64,000 nucleotides of DNA from CBDCWT01 sp965223305 (GTDB lineage: Bacteria; Planctomycetota; Planctomycetia; Pirellulales; Pirellulaceae): contig CBDCWT010000034.1 in NCBI GenBank assembly GCA_965223305.1, positions 28,937-92,936 on the forward strand. The letters are read 5' to 3'. Of the stretch, positions 60,712 to 64,000 are shown piece after piece (the stretch's first letter is position 1; each line of letters begins with the position of its first letter). Below the pieces are notes generated by a model. It did not search any database. It was given only the letters and a program-made list of their open reading frames with translations, and was not told the origin of the DNA. The translations under genes and the position numbers were made by a program.

Positions 60712-62037
60712 CGTTCCTCTTCCCTGCGGTCGGAGTGTTCTGGTTCCCAGTGGCCGAAAAGTCGCGCTTCGACCGTCTGGTCGGCTGTTTGGGTGGTTGC
60801 CGGCGCGTCGATTTGGAATCCCCGTTCCCGCAACTCGCCGGCCAAGGTATTCGCACTGGCATGCGAAGGCAGCTCTGCGTCGATGCGCAGATTGCCGTTG
60901 TCGATGTCGATTTCAGGGAAACGCCAAGTTTCATTCGGCGGCAAGCTAGCAAGAAACGCGTGCAGCAGGTCGAGCGCCGGCACCGGCAGCTCTAAGCGGT
61001 CACCTCCGACATGGGCGCCACGCAGTTTGGTGCGCTCGCTTCTCAACCGAGACACAACTCCCTGGGGAATTCGCGAGCCCGGCAGCGCTTCGCGAAAGAG
61101 TGACTCCTGCTGGGCCAGTAGCTGTGCTGTTTGTTTGTCATTGCGGACCGTTCGTGTCCAGCAGGCCAGAGTGATGACGATCAAGAGCAGTGCGGCGGCG
61201 AGTGTCAGCCAGTTGACCTCGTCCCGGACCGCCCGGATCGGATCTCCTCCGGCGAGAGCCTCGCGGCGGAACTCAATCCAGGGCGAATTGCCGCCGGCCA
61301 GAATAGATTCGCCGTGTTGACGCGCGTGATGTGCCACCGGCTCTGTGGTGACAAACTCGGGTGTGACCTCTTCGATCCCGCGCAAAAGAACCTGCAATTC
61401 GTCCGATGCATTCGCTGCGACGATCCGAAGCGGGCCACGTTCGAGGATCTCGATCGCCAGCAACGGCAGAACCGTGTCGTGCCGGAAACGCAGGTGCCGC
61501 CAATCCCGCACGCGCCCCCTTCGACAGGCCTAGCCACTCGATATCACCCGCCTCTTCCCAAAGAAACAGGTCGCACGGCGCGACGTTCGTTTGTTTTTCC
61601 AGCGATTGCAGAGCCAGCAGTGCGGCGGGCGAGATAGACTCGACAGTCAGGCCGCGGCTTCCAAATTCGCTGACCAGCGGCAGGAACTGCTGCAAACGGA
61701 CCGCTGCGCCAAAGAACTGACCATCGCCGCGCACAAAGTCTGCGACGATTTCCTCTGCAGACCAGGGCAGCAATTGCTCCAACTCGTAACTTAGCACTCG
61801 GCGGTTTCGCCGCTGCCCGAGAGGCGTTTGAAACCGGCCGGTAAGCACACAGGAGGCGTCGACCGCGATCAACACCCGCTTGGCAAGCCGGTTCGCTTTG
61901 GTGAACTCGAGCACCTCGTCGGCACACGAGGAGATGGGTTCGATCGATACGGCGCGGTTATCTTCAGCCGCCGATCCAAGGGCGATCAGTCGCCAGTCAT
62001 TAGGTGTTTGGAATAGCAGGCATCCGCCGCGCAGCAT
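60708..62037 (-). CDS. Type II secretion GspL-like protein, one apparent +1 frameshift
   Basis: The N-terminal cytoplasmic part (from ATG 62037) is actin-like as in GspL (KRVLIAVDASCVLTGRF, LSYELEQLLPWSAEEIVADFV, RGLTVESISPAALLALQSL, CDLFLWEEAGDIEWLGLSKG). The frame then breaks. Removing one G from the run at 61515-61519 joins it to RVRDWRHLRFRHDTVLPLLAIEIL, a membrane helix (LTLAAALLLIVITLACW), a coiled linker and a ferredoxin-like periplasmic domain ending at 60708. The join restores the usual GspL layout of about 440 residues. It couples GspE in the cytoplasm to GspM in the membrane. Confidence 0.78.
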
Positions 62038-62534
62038 TAGAGGGCCTCGTCAGACGGCAACTGTAGAACTAACGTCCGCCCGCGGTGGGAGAGCTTGACG
62101 CTGGCCGGCCGGATCTCTTCGACCCGCACTCCCGCGGGCACGATATCCAGCACCTCACCGATTCCTTTGATGTTCAGCTCTCCACTCGACCCCACCAGAA
62201 TGGCTTTCGATCGACCCCGCTCGAGAAAAAGACCTTTTAGCGTGATCTGTAGCACGTCCTCGCTGCGCGGACGTTCCGGAGGTGGTTGATCGACTGGAGT
62301 CGGCGCAGGGCGCGCACCCTGTAGCGGCGTGTTCCATACCTGTTGGAAGTCGGCCAGCTCCAGCACGTCGCCTGATTGTGTGGAACTGGTCGTTGTTTGC
62401 TGCACGGCCGCATTCAACGCGCGAACCTCCAAGCTTGAAGGAGCACGCGCCCCCCACCAGGCGACCGCCACAGACGCCAGCACGAGCAGGCCCGTCAAGA
62501 TCATGAGCAGCCATCTGGTTCGTTCTACGTTCAT
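62037..62534 (-). CDS. GspC/PilP-like type II secretion protein
   Basis: 165 aa from ATG 62534. One N-terminal helix (WLLMILTGLLVLASVAVAWWGA), a Pro-rich linker, then a small beta-domain (DVLQITLKGLFLERGRSKAILVGSSGELNIKGIGEVLDIVPAGVRVEEIRPASVKLSHRGRTLVLQL) that matches the homology region of GspC or PilP, which links the inner-membrane platform to the secretin. Its TAA shares one base with the gspL ATG. The position inside gspJ-K-L-M is unusual for gspC, so PilP-like is equally possible. Confidence 0.72.
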   Translation of the reverse strand: MNVERTRWLLMILTGLLVLASVAVAWWGARAPSSLEVRALNAAVQQTTTSSTQSGDVLELADFQQVWNTPLQGARPAPTPVDQPPPERPRSEDVLQITLKGLFLERGRSKAILVGSSGELNIKGIGEVLDIVPAGVRVEEIRPASVKLSHRGRTLVLQLPSDEAL

Positions 62535-62551
62535 AGTGATCCAAGTAACGT

Positions 62552-63511
62552 CTACCACAGCACGAAGGACTGACTGCGCGCCTGCCCTTCCTCGAACTGC
62601 TCGGAGATCGACAGTTGCCGCCAGAGCCTACTTCTGCAGCTGGCAGTGACCCACAGTGAATAGCACGAGGACTGCTCCGTCAACAGATCCTGGATGCGGA
62701 ATCGATCGAGGGGATCAAACGCGAGTTGGTCGACGAGGCGCTCGAGGTTGGTATCGGGGGCCTTACGGTACTCGCGGATCAACTGCTGGATCTTGCCGCG
62801 GGGGATTGCAAGCGATCCGATTTGCCGAATCGTATCGTCAGTCGCGCGGACGAGATTCAGGCGGCCGTTGCCCCAGCAAGTGACCTCGCGTGCTAGCACC
62901 GGAAGCAGGTTGTTTGCTGACCCGACACTCATGCGCTCGAGATCGAACAGCTGACCGAAACTGCGGAACGCCGCTGGGCGTCCTTCATCGTCTTCTTCGT
63001 CCGGCGGTCGTCGCGCCAACCGTAGCGACTCGACCTCGGGCAGCAGTTTCGTGGGAACTGCAAGCGATTGGCGGGCTGACTCTTGGAGTACCTGTTCGGC
63101 CCGGGCCTGGCCTTGATAGTGGTAGACGGTATTCAGGTTCAGCTTGGCGTCCTCGTCGGCGATCAGGAACTCGAACCGTAATTTGCCCAGAGGCAGCGCG
63201 AGGCGGATGGTGGCGGGCAAGGGTGAGCGGGTTTGGTTGCCGGCTCGGCGGGAGCGGGCACGCCGCCGTTTGGCCGCTTCTTGCTGGTCTCGGAAAATCG
63301 TGCCGGCGGCCGGCAGTAGCGCCCGCTGGCCGCTCTCCATACCCCAGCGCAACTGAAGGTCCTGCTGCCGTTCGATGGCCTCGGTGGCCAGCAGCATGCT
63401 CTGCCGCGCCAATGCCGCCAAGAACATCCCGGCGATCACGATTGTGACCATGACCGTCAGCAGCAGATAGCCGCACCGCGGTTGGTGGTGTGACCTAGGA
63501 GCCTTCCTCAT
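62552..63511 (-). CDS. Type II secretion minor pseudopilin GspK
   Basis: 319 aa. A basic leader and prepilin-like helix (CGYLLLTVMVTIVIAGMFLAALAR) are followed by a large periplasmic domain with FLIADEDAKLNLNTV, the GspK hallmark, plus QLFDLERM and GRLNLVRATDD. The Gly-Tyr before the helix would be the peptidase cleavage site. It overlaps the stop of the upstream gspJ-like gene by 17 bases. Confidence 0.83.
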   Translation of the reverse strand: MRKAPRSHHQPRCGYLLLTVMVTIVIAGMFLAALARQSMLLATEAIERQQDLQLRWGMESGQRALLPAAGTIFRDQQEAAKRRRARSRRAGNQTRSPLPATIRLALPLGKLRFEFLIADEDAKLNLNTVYHYQGQARAEQVLQESARQSLAVPTKLLPEVESLRLARRPPDEEDDEGRPAAFRSFGQLFDLERMSVGSANNLLPVLAREVTCWGNGRLNLVRATDDTIRQIGSLAIPRGKIQQLIREYRKAPDTNLERLVDQLAFDPLDRFRIQDLLTEQSSCYSLWVTASCRSRLWRQLSISEQFEEGQARSQSFVLW

Positions 63512-64000
63512 GATGCACGATACTCTCTGAACAGACGATGTTTCCTTCTATGTCGCGTATGACGACCGTCAACCTCGGGGGCAGCGGCAGCATCCCTGGG
63601 TATTTCGACGAATGCTTGGGGCGCCCTTCAATTAACTCATCGTGGTGGATGACGGCGACCGAGGCCGCTCCGACCCACATCAGTTCTGTCGTCGGCGGAC
63701 GCCCCCCAGCGACTTGGTCGATCTCGGTTCGGAGGAGCCGCCTTTGCTGCGGCGGACCGGCGATCTGATAGATCACCTGGGCGGGTTTCCAAGCCGCCGA
63801 CCGGGATCCCTGTGAGGTCGATGTGAAGCCGCCGAGTCGGATTACGCCGAGAGCGGAGACAAAGGCGCGCGAGTTCATTACATCGCGACGGATTTGTGCT
63901 GCCAAGATCCGAGTCGGCAGGTGGCGAGAGACCGTCCGCCGGGCAATTGCGTTCTGTTGCCAGACAGATCTCAGCAGGCCGGCTAACACCACCATCAGGA
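63495..64000 (-). CDS. Prepilin-type protein, GspJ-like (N-terminus outside window)
   Basis: The frame is open to the right edge. An ATG at 63995 is inside the hydrophobic stretch LMVVLAGLLRSVW, so the true start lies beyond the window. The rest (LAAQIRRDVMNSRAFVSAL, AWKPAQVIYQIAGPPQQRRLLRTEI, PPRLTVVIRDIEGN) has the GspJ pattern of an R-D pair after the helix and a YxI...LxR beta-hairpin. It is a minor pseudopilin adjoining gspK, as in standard gsp operons. Confidence 0.72.
   Translation of the reverse strand, partial: LMVVLAGLLRSVWQQNAIARRTVSRHLPTRILAAQIRRDVMNSRAFVSALGVIRLGGFTSTSQGSRSAAWKPAQVIYQIAGPPQQRRLLRTEIDQVAGGRPPTTELMWVGAASVAVIHHDELIEGRPKHSSKYPGMLPLPPRLTVVIRDIEGNIVCSESIVHHEEGS

Noticed and set aside
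1..64000. tRNA or rRNA genes
   Set aside because: No cloverleaf T-loop/anticodon pattern or rRNA signature was noticed in any gap.

Overview
The window is about 64 kb of a GC-rich genome that reads as a planctomycete of the Pirellulales type. The evidence is lineage-typical families: secreted proteins carrying an LEPR-xLL leader, a PSCyt1/DUF1549/DUF1553 protein beside a DUF1501 protein, a Pirellula/Verrucomicrobium-type heme-binding dehydrogenase, Tat-exported sugar-isomerase-like proteins, TadE/TadG proteins, and many REP-like hairpins built on an AACCCGAAGCGT core or a GGACGGGCA core. No rRNA, tRNA, phage or CRISPR array was recognised.

Layout. 1-3.2 kb: a secreted LEPR protein with a two-lobed aspartic-protease-like region and Calx-beta-like repeats (cut by the window edge), then a small unknown gene. 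3.5-6.2 kb: a MaoC hydratase / CitE-type lyase / CaiB-type CoA-transferase operon, probably for a branched C5 dicarboxylic acid. 6.6-12.5 kb: a secreted beta-helix protein and two exported TIM-barrel sugar enzymes. 13.0-23.9 kb: a chemosensory-like operon (CheY, CheW, membrane MCP, hybrid CheA, REC-PATAN regulator) that runs directly into coiled-coil proteins, a SUMF1-fold protein, a zinc-ribbon GTPase and a GAP1-like protein. 24.4-27.1 kb: a heme-binding dehydrogenase and a zinc-ribbon protein. 27.7-36.7 kb: ADP-heptose genes (GmhB, HldE), a family-9 glycosyltransferase, a flippase-like membrane protein, a DUF362 ferredoxin-like protein and two radical SAM enzymes. 37-48.6 kb: a glycoside-hydrolase-like protein, the DUF1501 and DUF1549/1553 pair, a sodium symporter with its small accessory protein, an MFS carrier and two secreted hydrolases. 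48.8-50.9 kb: a probable secreted selenoprotein and a secreted MsrB. 51.7-54.6 kb: TadE/TadE/TadG. 54.9-59.3 kb: pyruvate kinase, a YpfJ-type metallopeptidase and a short RecQ helicase. 59.4-64 kb: a type II secretion operon (GspM, L, C-like, K, J-like) with a TPR lipoprotein.

The two strongest points for follow-up are these. (1) The gene at 48842-49969 has an in-frame TGA at codon 81 in a U-x-x-C redox motif, followed at the right distance by a hairpin that fits the bacterial SECIS pattern. (2) The chemosensory operon appears wired to a GTPase/GAP1 pair instead of to flagella or an adaptation system.

Caution on sequence quality: about twelve apparent frameshifts, in citE-like, caiB-like, the beta-helix gene, the PATAN regulator, a coiled-coil gene, gspL and gspM, all read as single-base insertions, several of them in homopolymers. 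This looks more like insertion errors in the assembly than gene decay. The affected genes are annotated across the shifts.
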